Origin: Pseudothermotoga elfii DSM 9442 = NBRC 107921
GTDB lineage: Bacteria > Thermotogota > Thermotogae > Thermotogales > DSM-5069
Direction: 5' to 3'
Length of the DNA: 64,000 bases
Assembly: GCF_000504085.1 (NCBI RefSeq)
Contig: NC_022792.1
Location: 806,001-870,000, forward strand
Numbering within the stretch: position 1 is the first letter of the stretch; each line of letters starts with the position of its first letter. Shown here piece by piece: positions 9,243 through 19,749 of the stretch. Under the pieces are notes generated by a model that was given only the letters and a program-made list of their open reading frames with translations, was not told the DNA's origin and did no database searches. Position numbers and translations under genes: made by a program.

Positions 9243-9927
9243 TTGCTCTCACCTCTTGTGAAACTATTTTGCCATCTCTCATATTTATTATCCTGTCTCC
9301 CTGTTCGGCCACTTCTGGATCATGTGTTACGACAACGATAGTCAATCCCTGACTATGAAGATCTGAAAATATTTTCAATATTTCTTCGCCACTTTTTGTA
9401 TCCAGATTACCTGTTGGTTCATCTGCGAGTATTATTTGTGGATCATTGGCAAGAGCTCTGGCGATAGCTACTCTTTGCATCTGCCCCCCTGATAGTTGCG
9501 TGGGTTTGTGTGACATTCTTTCAGAAAGTCCAACCATTTTTAGAAGCTCTTTTGCTCTTTTTCGCCTTATAGCTCGAGGAACTTGGGCATATATCATGGG
9601 GAGTTCTACATTTTCTATGGCTGTAAGGCGTGGAAGAAGGTTAAATTGCTGAAAAACAAACCCTATCATTTTATTTCTTATTTTTGCAAGCTGTGCGTCG
9701 CTTAGTTTTGACACTGCTACATTTCCTATGTACAGTTCTCCAGAGTCCGGTCTATCCAAGCATCCCATAAGGTGCATTAGAGTGCTCTTTCCGCTTCCAG
9801 ATGGTCCCATAATTATGAGATATTCTCCTTCGAAAACATCAAGATTAACTCCATCCACTGCTTTAACTAAATTGTCTCCCATTTTGTAAGTTTTTCGAAG
9901 GTTTTCAACTCTAATGACTGTGTTCAA
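9226..9927 (-). CDS. MacB/LolD-type ABC transporter ATP-binding protein
   Basis: 233-residue ATPase with Walker A GPSGSGKST, Q-loop FNLLPRLTAIENV, signature LSGGQMQRVAIARAL and Walker B IILADEPTGNLD, the pattern of the MacB/LolD/FtsE subfamily. The start is TTG 9927 after AGGTG. It works with the permease downstream and the MacA-type adaptor upstream (gap of 16 bases). Such ATPases drive mechanotransmission of periplasmic substrates rather than true transmembrane transport. Confidence 0.93.
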   Translation of the reverse strand: MNTVIRVENLRKTYKMGDNLVKAVDGVNLDVFEGEYLIIMGPSGSGKSTLMHLMGCLDRPDSGELYIGNVAVSKLSDAQLAKIRNKMIGFVFQQFNLLPRLTAIENVELPMIYAQVPRAIRRKRAKELLKMVGLSERMSHKPTQLSGGQMQRVAIARALANDPQIILADEPTGNLDTKSGEEILKIFSDLHSQGLTIVVVTHDPEVAEQGDRIINMRDGKIVSQEVRASVGNA

Positions 9928-9943
9928 AGTTCACACCTGCCTT

Positions 9944-10993
9944 TCATGGACGTGGAGCTGGTCCTCCCATGAATATTCCCATGTTTCTATTGTTAGAATT
10001 GCTCGAACTACTTGATTTATTCACAACAATTGTTTCTCCCTCTTTCAATCCATCGAGCACTTCATAGCTACTCGAAAGTTTATCGCCAACAGTTATCTGC
10101 CTTTTTTCTGTCGATGTTCCATTTTTAACTGTTACGTAGGCTTTTCCATCCTCAAAACTAATAGCAGCTGATGGGACCGTTATCACACTGGTTTTGTTGA
10201 GCACGACTATTTCAGCTTCGCACGAAAGGCCAGGAATGATCTTTTCCATGGCTTCTTTTATTTTGGCATAGTTAGGTGATGTTTCGCTGGGTGTTACTAA
10301 ACTCAGCTTTATTGGTATAGTAACGATACCACTCGATGTTTGTGCTTCACTGCCAATGTAAGTAACTTTGGCAGGGAAAGATACATTTTCGAATGCGTCG
10401 AAAGATACTATTGCTGTTTGTCCAATTTTTACCTTTGAATAATCCATTTCTTCAACAGCAGCAGAGATGTAAAGATTATTTACATTGACAACCTTGGCGA
10501 CAACGTCCACTGTTGTGCCTTTTGAAACATAATCTCCTACTTTAACACTAAGGGACGTTACAACACCATCTACTAAAGAGGTTATCTTGCATCTTTCCAG
10601 GTCTCTTTTGGCAATTTCCAGCTCCAGCTGCCGCTGTTCTATCAGGAGCTTTGAACCAGAGTTTTTTGCAGTTTCGTAATCCTGAAGAGCTTTTATATAT
10701 GTCAACCTGTAGTCTGAATCATCGAGTTCAACCAAGACATCTCCAGCTTTAACACCATCTCCTTCTTCAACATAAACTTTTTCAACAACACCACTAACAA
10801 GAGCTTTTACTTCGGCAGAATCTTCGGCTTCAACAGTCCCGTAAACGGTTATTGTATCAACAATATTTGTTTTTTGAACGGTGTATTCGATAATTGATTG
10901 ATCAACATCGGATTGTTGATTGTTATTGCTACAGGAAGAAAAAAGAAAAATAATTGAAATTAAAATGAATGTGTACACAAAAGATTTTTTCAT
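9944..10993 (-). CDS. macA: MacA-type periplasmic adaptor (membrane fusion) lipoprotein
   Basis: ~349 residues. A lipoprotein signal ends in FLFSSCSNN, followed by a biotinyl/lipoyl-like domain (GVVEKVYVEEGDGVKAGDVLVELDD), a short alpha-hairpin, and beta-barrel domains. Adaptors of this HlyD/MacA family bridge the inner-membrane MacB complex to an outer-membrane channel. A longer reading frame begins at 11032, but ATG 10993 is preceded by AGGAGG 8 bases upstream and sits one base after the tolC-like stop. The C-terminus is serine/asparagine rich. Confidence 0.88.
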   Translation of the reverse strand: MKKSFVYTFILISIIFLFSSCSNNNQQSDVDQSIIEYTVQKTNIVDTITVYGTVEAEDSAEVKALVSGVVEKVYVEEGDGVKAGDVLVELDDSDYRLTYIKALQDYETAKNSGSKLLIEQRQLELEIAKRDLERCKITSLVDGVVTSLSVKVGDYVSKGTTVDVVAKVVNVNNLYISAAVEEMDYSKVKIGQTAIVSFDAFENVSFPAKVTYIGSEAQTSSGIVTIPIKLSLVTPSETSPNYAKIKEAMEKIIPGLSCEAEIVVLNKTSVITVPSAAISFEDGKAYVTVKNGTSTEKRQITVGDKLSSSYEVLDGLKEGETIVVNKSSSSSNSNNRNMGIFMGGPAPRP

Positions 10994-10994
10994 C

Positions 10995-12302
10995 TCACTT
11001 ACCTCCTGCAAGCTGAACGAGATCGAAACCAAGTATGTCGAGCAAGTTGACTTTGGCGATCAACAAATTGTAATTTGCTTTGAACAACTCAAGCTCCGCA
11101 TCTTCGAAATCTAACCTCGCACTTTCCAGATCTGTTTTGGCTACGAATGCAGAACCTTTCAGCAATCGTTCATACTCCATTTTTTTCAACTGTAGGTCGA
11201 GCTCGGCCACTTTTTTGGAAGATTCGGCAATTTTTATCGAAGAATAGGCATTTTTCAGAGCTTTTTTAAGTTCATCTGTCTTTTCATCAAGTACGCGCTT
11301 TTGAAGTTCGTATTTCTTGTTTATAACTTTATAGTTGTAATCCTTTTCTCCACGATCTATGATGTCATACCCAAATGAGAAACCAAGCGAAAAGGCAAAG
11401 TCATCGTCTTTCTGTTTAACCTGAAAAAAAAGCTCGGGGTTCGGTATCCACTGCTGATAGCTTCTCTCACTTTGACGCTTTGCTATTTCAGCAGATAGAA
11501 TTTGAGCGTTCAGATCAAGCCTTGACGTAATAAATTTTTCTGCTTCTTCCATAACAGGCAAATTTGATGTAATTCTCTCAAGACACGCAATCATTGTATT
11601 AAGTGTATCAGTTGAATATTCTGTCAATGTACTTGACAGGTTCTGGCTAATTTCTTCAAGTTGCTGTGTCATATCATAGATATTTCCCTGGATTTCAAGA
11701 ATATCTTCTCTTGAAGCTGTACCGGATTCATAGGCTTTTTGCAAGGATTCAAATTTGTCTTGAAGGATTTCTATTTGCTGTTTTGTTATATTCATTTTCT
11801 GGTTGTAATAGTGATAGTTGAAAATATCTTCCACGAGATTCAAAAATACTTCGTTTTTTGCTGAAAGAAGATTCCATGAGGCTGTCGCAAAATTTGCCTC
11901 GTTTTCTAATTCAGTGATATCAAAGTTTGAAAATAATTCCCTCGATATTGTTAAGCTCCATCCTTTTTCTTTCCAATCGTTGCTGGAAAAATAGTAATAC
12001 CAGGCATTCGAAATTTGAACGTCAAAGCCTGCGATATTTTCAAAAGTGATTGAGAAAGGTGCCACGAAAGAACTGCTTGCATCTCCCGTTGAACTTATGT
12101 CGGTTTCTAAACCCGCATTGCTAACGCTGACATATGGTATGAAGAAATTTTTGTTTTTTGATCTGTTGAATTCAGCTTCTTCGTAATCAAGGATGGCTGA
12201 TAGATAACTGCTGCTATTTTCCAATTGCTGCTCTACAAGATCGGTAAAACTGGCAAATGTGAACAATGGAACAAACAAAAGCGCAAGAACGAGTTTTTTC
12301 AT
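10995..12302 (-). CDS. TolC-family outer-membrane efflux protein (long paralogue)
   Basis: 435 residues with a signal peptide (LVLALLFVPLFTFA) and a long helical, glutamine/glutamate-rich body with heptad-like stretches such as KILQDKFESLQKAYESGTAS by pattern (the exact text is read at ~160-185). TolC/OEP proteins form a beta-barrel with a periplasmic alpha-tunnel. It sits between a shorter paralogue and the MacA-type adaptor, so it is the likely exit duct of this exporter across the toga outer membrane. The TolC call is by composition, repeat pattern and context. Confidence 0.75.
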   Translation of the reverse strand: MKKLVLALLFVPLFTFASFTDLVEQQLENSSSYLSAILDYEEAEFNRSKNKNFFIPYVSVSNAGLETDISSTGDASSSFVAPFSITFENIAGFDVQISNAWYYYFSSNDWKEKGWSLTISRELFSNFDITELENEANFATASWNLLSAKNEVFLNLVEDIFNYHYYNQKMNITKQQIEILQDKFESLQKAYESGTASREDILEIQGNIYDMTQQLEEISQNLSSTLTEYSTDTLNTMIACLERITSNLPVMEEAEKFITSRLDLNAQILSAEIAKRQSERSYQQWIPNPELFFQVKQKDDDFAFSLGFSFGYDIIDRGEKDYNYKVINKKYELQKRVLDEKTDELKKALKNAYSSIKIAESSKKVAELDLQLKKMEYERLLKGSAFVAKTDLESARLDFEDAELELFKANYNLLIAKVNLLDILGFDLVQLAGGK

Positions 12303-12308
12303 CGTTTA

Positions 12309-13316
12309 TCATCCTCCCAAAATCTGGGATAATGCTTGCACATAGTCAAGTTCTGCATCTATGAAGATCGAGCATATGTTCTCTAAGAGAGATTTTACGT
12401 AAGTTATAAAGGTTTTCTGGGCGTTGAAATACGAAATTTCTGCGTTTAGAAGATCTTTTTCTGAAGAGACGCCCGCATTGTAATTACTCTTTGTGCTTTC
12501 ATATTCAAGTCTGCTCGCCTCAAGTCTTTCTTTCTGCGCTAAGATATTCTTTCTGATAGTTTCAATATTTTGCAGTGCGGTTTCGTAAGATTTCTTCGTG
12601 TCATTTTGTGTGTCTTTTAAAGTATTCTGACTGCTTTTTAAAGTTCTTTCGTACTTACTTTTTGTGTATTGAGAAGGATTGACCAGCCCATCGTAATTTA
12701 TCTGAGCTATTTGAACATTAAGATCTGCGATTTTAATGGAAAGAGATTTTTCCATCAACTCATCGAGCGATGGCAATGTTATATTCAGTACAATATCTGG
12801 GAGATCTTTAAATTCAATCTCTTTTCCAAGCATATTTTGAAGGTCACGCTTTGTTTGTTCTAACGAAAGTTTTGCCTCTTCCAATTCCGCAGTTGCTTCA
12901 AGTTTTGTTGCGCTTGCCTCCTGCAATTCTTGAAGTGTAGCAACACCTGTTTTGTAAAGGCTTTGTTGTTGATCAAAATCAATTTCGGCGATCCTCAGAT
13001 TATCCTGCGCAACCTGCAGGGCAAGTTGATTTTCAAACACACCGAAGTATGCATCAAAAAATTCACTCAGAAAATCTTTTATTGCCGTGTTGTAGCTCTG
13101 CTTAGATTGTAACCAGCTTAGTTCAGCTTCAAGCTGGTCGAGTTTGTTTTTTGCTTCAATGGTTGCTTTTTCATAGTCGCTCTTTGCTTGCTCAAGCTCG
13201 AGAGTCGCATTCAGATAAGACGGGGTATTCTGCTTTGCAAGTTCCAGAACGTCTGTAATCTGTGAAAAAGCGAGAATGGATAAACACACAACCGATACTA
13301 TCAAGAATTTTCTCAC
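12309..13316 (-). CDS. TolC-family outer-membrane efflux protein (short paralogue)
   Basis: 335 residues with a signal peptide (FLIVSVVCLSILAFS) and almost entirely helical content after it (EQAKSDYEKATIEAKNKLDQ). The phrase LYKTGVATLQELQEA matches the conserved TolC/OEP helix turn (G.a...el..a). The frame opens at ATG 13331, but that ATG lies in the ribosome site: GGAGGG (13324-13329) is 7 bases before GTG 13316, the preferred start. It is first in the macAB operon. It is shorter than usual TolC (~430), so it may need its neighbour to form a channel. Confidence 0.72.
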   Translation of the reverse strand: MRKFLIVSVVCLSILAFSQITDVLELAKQNTPSYLNATLELEQAKSDYEKATIEAKNKLDQLEAELSWLQSKQSYNTAIKDFLSEFFDAYFGVFENQLALQVAQDNLRIAEIDFDQQQSLYKTGVATLQELQEASATKLEATAELEEAKLSLEQTKRDLQNMLGKEIEFKDLPDIVLNITLPSLDELMEKSLSIKIADLNVQIAQINYDGLVNPSQYTKSKYERTLKSSQNTLKDTQNDTKKSYETALQNIETIRKNILAQKERLEASRLEYESTKSNYNAGVSSEKDLLNAEISYFNAQKTFITYVKSLLENICSIFIDAELDYVQALSQILGG

Positions 13317-13405
13317 AACACAACCCTCCATTCATAAATCTGTCTCAAAATTAATTGAATCATATGTGATCATTTTGCTTTAGAGTTTCTAATCTTTTTC
13401 TAATC

Positions 13406-15169
13406 TTAGCCGGCGCCTACTCGACTACCGCCAGCGCCTCCACCTATTCCAGAACCATGGGAACCACCTGATCCTCGAGAACTGGAACTTACAGTTGATG
13501 CAGCTATGGTACGAAAAGAAGAAATCTCGTGAATAATAACCGGGTTTATGTAAGCAGTTCTTGCTACAGGAGTTGCTGGTGGTTCTGGGTAGAGTTTTTT
13601 CAAATTGTCAATCACTTCTCTGGCTATTCCAAGAGTCGTGGCGTAAATAATATAATCATCCCATATTGCTAATGATTGAGGAGGATAAGTTGAAAGCAGG
13701 GAGAAATCCCTGAGAAATTTTTCAAAGTTTTTCCACCTCAGATAATATATCAGCCCTTCTGAACTCCACCTGGAAAAAACGTCTTTTCGCATGGCAATTA
13801 TTACCAGTCCTATACCAGATGTCAATATCATCAACAATGATACATAGCTGTTGACAATTTCAAAACCAGGTTCATAGTATCTGTTGAGAAAAACAATGCT
13901 CAACAGTGGAATAATTACTCCAAAAATAGTCGCAAAAGTTTTGGCAATGACATTTCCTTTTGAATCGAGATATTTTCTTTCATCAACATTCTTTTTGATT
14001 TCAGCTCGCCACTGGTTAATTTTTTTCAGAAAATCCTGGGCTTTTCTCTGATTCTTAAGACCTTTTTTGACATTTTTAAAATCGATAACCCCATCTGTTT
14101 CAAATATTCTGAAAGCGTCAAAAAGTGTTTTCCTGTTTGAGTTCGGGTTGAGAATTCTGAGACCAGTGATTTGATGATTTCCATCTTCCACAAACTGAAT
14201 GTCCCCTTTTTTCACAGAATCAAGCACAGCAGCGGCAATTGCATCATCGCCGGGAAGTGAACAGATTGTTTTAACCACACTGTTCACCAGCTCTGGCAAG
14301 TCCTTGTATGGCAACTCTCTTTCATACTCTGCATCGTAAGCAACCGGATTTTCCCTGCCGAGTTTTCTGTATATGAATATTGGAATCAGCAATACGAGCA
14401 GAACATAGGTAATTGATCCAGAAACATAAAGAAAAACACGCCTTGAATAGAGAGCTTCAAGGTCTTTTACGTCTTTCAATGTCAAATTTTTCATGAAATA
14501 ATCCGTACCTGTTTGACTTAAACCAGGAAAAACAAAACGCCCCTCGACAAAACAGTCTTTCGGTATATTCCTAAATTCAAATTTATAGAGGTTACTTGCT
14601 ATCTCTTTGCTTTTGAATTGAAGGCCCCATGGATGATGGTAAATCAATGGTTCACCAAAATTGAGAGGAAACGAAACCTGCACATTGAGAACTTTTGTTC
14701 TTACAACTGTGCCATGACCAACATATTTTATAAAAAGCTGAGTGAAATCAGATCCCTCTATGAGAATGTTTTCAACGGTGTACTTAAAAGCGACTTTAAT
14801 AATCCGATTGTCTGTTACTGGTATGTAATCTTCCATAGATCTGCTGAACAATATTTTTGTGCTGATGCTGTTTTCGGTTTTTTTGTCATAAGAAATTCCA
14901 CCAAGCACTGGAGGTCCTTGAAGGATATCAATTTTGAAATTTCTAATTTTCATGGGAGCTGGTAAATCAATCGCATAGGTTACATATCTGAAGGGTTTTT
15001 TCATTTTATAAGTCACAGTTTCTGTAATATCTGCATAACCATTTTCATGGACTTCAATTGAATAGGTTCTTTCAGGAAGTTCAAAGATAGCACCGCTATA
15101 ATTGGCCATCATGAGAAAAACAGATAAAACCACCGCGAAAATAATACCAGTAATTACAGCTCTCTTCAT
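13406..15169 (-). CDS. DUF2207 predicted membrane protein with glycine/serine-rich tail
   Basis: 587 residues. An N-terminal helix anchors an extracytoplasmic DUF2207 domain (RTYSIEVHENGYADITETVTY), followed by a helix near VFLYVSGSITYVLLVLLIPI, a cytoplasmic portion, and two adjacent helices (IFGVIIPLLSIVFL; SLLMILTSGIGLVIIAM). The tail ends in a low-complexity SSSRGSGGSHGSGIGGG stretch, as is typical of this family. Function is not known. It follows the DUF4097 gene by 38 bases, which hold a hairpin enclosing its ribosome site. Confidence 0.85.
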   Translation of the reverse strand: MKRAVITGIIFAVVLSVFLMMANYSGAIFELPERTYSIEVHENGYADITETVTYKMKKPFRYVTYAIDLPAPMKIRNFKIDILQGPPVLGGISYDKKTENSISTKILFSRSMEDYIPVTDNRIIKVAFKYTVENILIEGSDFTQLFIKYVGHGTVVRTKVLNVQVSFPLNFGEPLIYHHPWGLQFKSKEIASNLYKFEFRNIPKDCFVEGRFVFPGLSQTGTDYFMKNLTLKDVKDLEALYSRRVFLYVSGSITYVLLVLLIPIFIYRKLGRENPVAYDAEYERELPYKDLPELVNSVVKTICSLPGDDAIAAAVLDSVKKGDIQFVEDGNHQITGLRILNPNSNRKTLFDAFRIFETDGVIDFKNVKKGLKNQRKAQDFLKKINQWRAEIKKNVDERKYLDSKGNVIAKTFATIFGVIIPLLSIVFLNRYYEPGFEIVNSYVSLLMILTSGIGLVIIAMRKDVFSRWSSEGLIYYLRWKNFEKFLRDFSLLSTYPPQSLAIWDDYIIYATTLGIAREVIDNLKKLYPEPPATPVARTAYINPVIIHEISSFRTIAASTVSSSSRGSGGSHGSGIGGGAGGSRVGAG

Positions 15170-15196
15170 TGGAGCACACCTCCCGGGTGCTCCAAT
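15168..15196 (-). promoter_or_regulatory. Hairpin enclosing the ribosome site and touching the start codon of the DUF2207 gene
   Basis: On the minus strand ATTGGAGCAC pairs perfectly over 10 bases with GTGCTCCAAT. The 9-base loop CCGGGAGGT contains the Shine-Dalgarno sequence, and the last two stem bases are the AT of the ATG start. There is no T-run after it, so termination is unlikely. The layout would block initiation until the stem opens (by translation of the upstream gene, heat, or a factor). Confidence 0.6.
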
Positions 15197-15207
15197 AATA
15201 TCACGGG

Positions 15208-16005
15208 TTATATTAGTTCATCGAGAATTTGCTTTGCTTGTTCGTAGCTGAGTTTTCCTGATGCGACGAGTTTTAATATCTTTTTCTCTATATTTTCAGT
15301 CCTCTCAGCACGATTGGTAGATTTTATACATACATCACCAGAGGCACTGCTCACAGTAATTTTCATTTTCCCATCTCCAAAGATATAATCTCTTCCCTCC
15401 CGCGTGTAACCAATATTGGTTGTTAGATCACCACTCGCTGTCCTCATAGATAGTCTCAAATCCGGGATGCCTGCGGTCTCGACAGTAAGATCGCCACTCG
15501 CAGTGCTCAAAATCCATTCGTAATTATCACAGTTCAATCCTTTAACTAATAGATCCCCACTTACGCTGGTGAAAACCGCTTTTTCAAGTCTGGATGAACT
15601 AATTGTGACGTCACCAGAAACTGTTTTAATCTGGCATTGTTTGCTGTAGACATCATCAATTGATAGATCACCTGAAACTGTTCTCAAAGATAAGTTGTTC
15701 ACTTTTATTGTTTTTACTTCGACATCCGATGAAACGCCATTAAGCGATAATTCCATCAGTTCATACGGGGCAGCAATTATTATTTCTCCATTTGAGCTTT
15801 TGAATCCAAAATCGAATACATTGAAAAGATTGTTTTCTTTAAGAGTGATTGTCAGGACATCATCTTTAAGTTCCAGGTCAGGCTGGCGTCCTGTATAAGA
15901 TATATATGTTTCTAAAGGATCGGATCCCATTATTGTAACGTTGCTGCTCACAACTTTTACAATTAATTTTTTCACGCTTGAAAAATCTACTTTTTGTTTT
16001 TCCAT
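15208..16005 (-). CDS. DUF4097 (YvlB-like) beta-helical protein
   Basis: 265 residues with repeated units built on SGDL/SGDV (VSGDLSIDDV, VSGDVTISS, VSGDLLVKGL, ASGDLTVETA, ASGDLTTNIG, ASGDVCIKS), the hallmark of the DUF4097 right-handed beta-helix fold. The C-terminus (KLVASGKLSYEQAKQILDEL) is a short helical tail similar to that of the DUF2089 protein encoded two genes upstream. ATG 16005 is chosen over 16047 because AGGAGG precedes it. No signal peptide is evident. YvlB-type proteins belong to envelope-stress regulons in Bacillus; a similar role is inferred. Confidence 0.85.
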   Translation of the reverse strand: MEKQKVDFSSVKKLIVKVVSSNVTIMGSDPLETYISYTGRQPDLELKDDVLTITLKENNLFNVFDFGFKSSNGEIIIAAPYELMELSLNGVSSDVEVKTIKVNNLSLRTVSGDLSIDDVYSKQCQIKTVSGDVTISSSRLEKAVFTSVSGDLLVKGLNCDNYEWILSTASGDLTVETAGIPDLRLSMRTASGDLTTNIGYTREGRDYIFGDGKMKITVSSASGDVCIKSTNRAERTENIEKKILKLVASGKLSYEQAKQILDELI

Positions 16006-16016
16006 ATTCTCTCCTC

Positions 16017-16232
16017 CTAAATTCCCATGAAAATGACTATGACCCATATGACAACAGCTTCACCTATCAAATAAATTATTATTGGCACGATATTTCCTAC
16101 AACCAGAAATAGCGCATAAAGTCCGACAAAGAATGAATACACGATCGCAATAGACTTTACCCTCATTTGAAGTAACTTCGAGCCTATGTATATCAGCATC
16201 AAAGCGCCAATAATGGCAAGTATTATTTTCAC
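16017..16232 (-). CDS. Small two- to three-helix membrane protein
   Basis: 71 residues, nearly all hydrophobic: an N-terminal helix (IILAIIGALMLIYIGSKLL) and two later ones (SIAIVYSFFVGLYALFLVVG; IIYLIGEAVVIWVIVIFMG). It overlaps the DUF2089 gene by 4 bases and precedes the DUF4097 gene by 11, so it belongs to this operon. No family is recognised. Small membrane partners of this sort often accompany DUF4097/PspC-like systems. Confidence 0.7.
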   Translation of the reverse strand: MKIILAIIGALMLIYIGSKLLQMRVKSIAIVYSFFVGLYALFLVVGNIVPIIIYLIGEAVVIWVIVIFMGI

Positions 16233-16600
16233 TCTCTCAACCTCCTGATTTTCTCAAGAGCTTCCTGAGCAGAGATTTCTCCTTTTTCAAGCTTATCAAG
16301 CAATTCATCTACCTGTTTCTCTTCTGCAACTTCTTCTGCTTCATACCCAAGTGTCTTAACAATTCCCTCAAGCCTTGATTTCGCTGTTGGATAAGATATC
16401 CCGAGTTCTTTTTGAAGATCGCTCAAATTACCTCTGGCTTTGATAAATATTCTCAGAAAATTAAGCTGATCCGGCGTAAGTCTGAAAAATTCTTCCAATT
16501 CGAATCTACCTTTTATAGTTGTACCGCATGACGTACAGTTCAGCTCGGTGACGATCAAATTTGAACCGCAGATGGGACATTTTGATATAACGCGTGCCAT
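16229..16600 (-). CDS. DUF2089 family zinc-ribbon, helix-turn-helix protein
   Basis: 123 residues. An N-terminal zinc ribbon (CPICGSNLIVTELNCTSCG) precedes a helical domain resembling a sigma-factor/HTH segment (LRIFIKARGNLSDLQKELGI...YPTAKSRLEGIV), the DUF2089 architecture, then a tail LLDKLEKGEISAQEALEKI. ATG 16600 is preferred to 16627 because AAAGGAG lies just before it. It is first in the operon with a consensus-like promoter, so a regulatory role over the downstream envelope genes is a reasonable inference. Confidence 0.85.
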   Translation of the reverse strand: MARVISKCPICGSNLIVTELNCTSCGTTIKGRFELEEFFRLTPDQLNFLRIFIKARGNLSDLQKELGISYPTAKSRLEGIVKTLGYEAEEVAEEKQVDELLDKLEKGEISAQEALEKIRRLRE

Positions 16601-16641
16601 TGAAACATCTCCTTTCATTTTTTTCAAACAGAACTAAATAT

Positions 16642-16670
16642 ATTTTATATTTAGAGTAAAAATTTGTCAA
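16642..16670 (-). promoter_or_regulatory. Promoter of the DUF2089-DUF4097-DUF2207 operon
   Basis: Reading the minus strand, TTGACA (16665-16670) and TAAAAT (16642-16647) are separated by exactly 17 bases, 40-odd bases before the DUF2089 start. This is a near-consensus housekeeping promoter. Confidence 0.75.
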
Positions 16671-16716
16671 GGTCATCTTTATGTAACAAAATTTCCCCTA
16701 CACCATGTTAAGGCTT

Positions 16717-16725
16717 TGGTAAAAT
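16717..16725 (+). promoter_or_regulatory. Extended -10 promoter of pyrH-eno
   Basis: TGGTAAAAT forms an extended -10 element 19 bases before the TTG start of pyrH, with GGGAGGG in between. No clear -35 is visible. Confidence 0.5.
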
Positions 16726-16743
16726 GTTCTGGGAGGGATTAAT

Positions 16744-18745
<2,002 letters not shown>

Positions 18746-18765
18746 ATAATGTTGTCTAAAACAAC

Positions 18766-18790
18766 AAGCGCGGCATGCATGCCGCGCTTT
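18766..18790 (+). terminator. Palindromic terminator after eno
   Basis: GCGCGGCATG followed directly by CATGCCGCGC makes a perfect 20-base palindrome (18768-18787) flanked by AA and TTT. Self-complementarity makes it usable from either strand; it separates eno from the cation exporter gene. Confidence 0.75.
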
Positions 18791-18810
18791 ATTCAGCGGG
18801 TGATGAAATT

Positions 18811-19749
18811 ATGGAAAGAAACGATATTTCATTAAGAGCAGGATGGATAGGGGTTTTTGCCAATGCCTTTTTAGCAGCACTTAAAATATTTGTTGGATGG
18901 TTTTTTAATAGTACTGCTGTGCTTGCAGATGGTATTGACACGGCAACAGATATTTTTACATCGCTAATAACCCTGATTTCGAGCAGAATATCAAGTCGTC
19001 CACCTGATGAAACACACCCTTACGGCCATGAAAAGATAGAGGCAATTGCCGCAAAGATAGTGTCCTTTGTAATTTTTTATGCCGGGGCAAGTTTGATGGT
19101 TTCTTCGCTCAGAAAGATTTACTTGGGTCAATATACTGTTATTATAGGTGTTTTGCCAATAGTTGTTTCATTGATATCGATAGCTGCCAAGACGTGGCTT
19201 TTTATCTATAAATATAGAGTTGGCAAAAAAATAAAGAGTTCTGTCTTCATTGCTGATGCTCTTAATATGAGGAATGATATACTCATATCTTCTACAGTAT
19301 TTGTGAGTATTATTCTTAGTAAATATGGACTTCTCTGGGTTGATGGAGTTGTTGCGTTGATGATTTCTGCAATGGTAATTAAAACCGCATTCGAGATATT
19401 CAGGGAAACAAGTTATGAATTAATGGATGGAATGGCAAATCTTGATATATACAATCAAATATTCAAGGCTATCGAAACAGTTCGAGGAGCTTTTAATCCT
19501 CATAAAGTTCGTGTAAGGCAGGCTGGTTATAAATATTTTGTTGATATGGATATTGAAGTTGACGGGAAAATTTCTGTCCAGGAAGGCCACGAAATAGCAA
19601 CAAGAGTAAAACATGCTATAATCAAACAAAATGACAGAATAGCTGATGTGATGGTCCATGTAGAGCCAATCGGTAATGTTGAAAAAGAAGCGTATGGACT
19701 TAGCCAGAACCAGATAAAAGGGGGTATAGACTCTGATAATCAAAGGTGA
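18811..19749 (+). CDS. Cation diffusion facilitator (CDF) metal exporter
   Basis: 312 residues, about six transmembrane helices followed by a cytoplasmic C-terminal domain (KVRVRQAGYKYFVDMDIEVD). Family motifs include DETHPYGHEKIEAIAA. The transmembrane metal sites read DTATD in helix 2 and NMRND in helix 5, rather than the HxxxD of Zn exporters, which points towards Mn or Fe (inference). An ATG at 18775 lies inside the eno terminator; ATG 18811 after GGGTGATG is preferred. The gene overlaps the following GNAT by 17 bases. Confidence 0.9.
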   Translation: MERNDISLRAGWIGVFANAFLAALKIFVGWFFNSTAVLADGIDTATDIFTSLITLISSRISSRPPDETHPYGHEKIEAIAAKIVSFVIFYAGASLMVSSLRKIYLGQYTVIIGVLPIVVSLISIAAKTWLFIYKYRVGKKIKSSVFIADALNMRNDILISSTVFVSIILSKYGLLWVDGVVALMISAMVIKTAFEIFRETSYELMDGMANLDIYNQIFKAIETVRGAFNPHKVRVRQAGYKYFVDMDIEVDGKISVQEGHEIATRVKHAIIKQNDRIADVMVHVEPIGNVEKEAYGLSQNQIKGGIDSDNQR

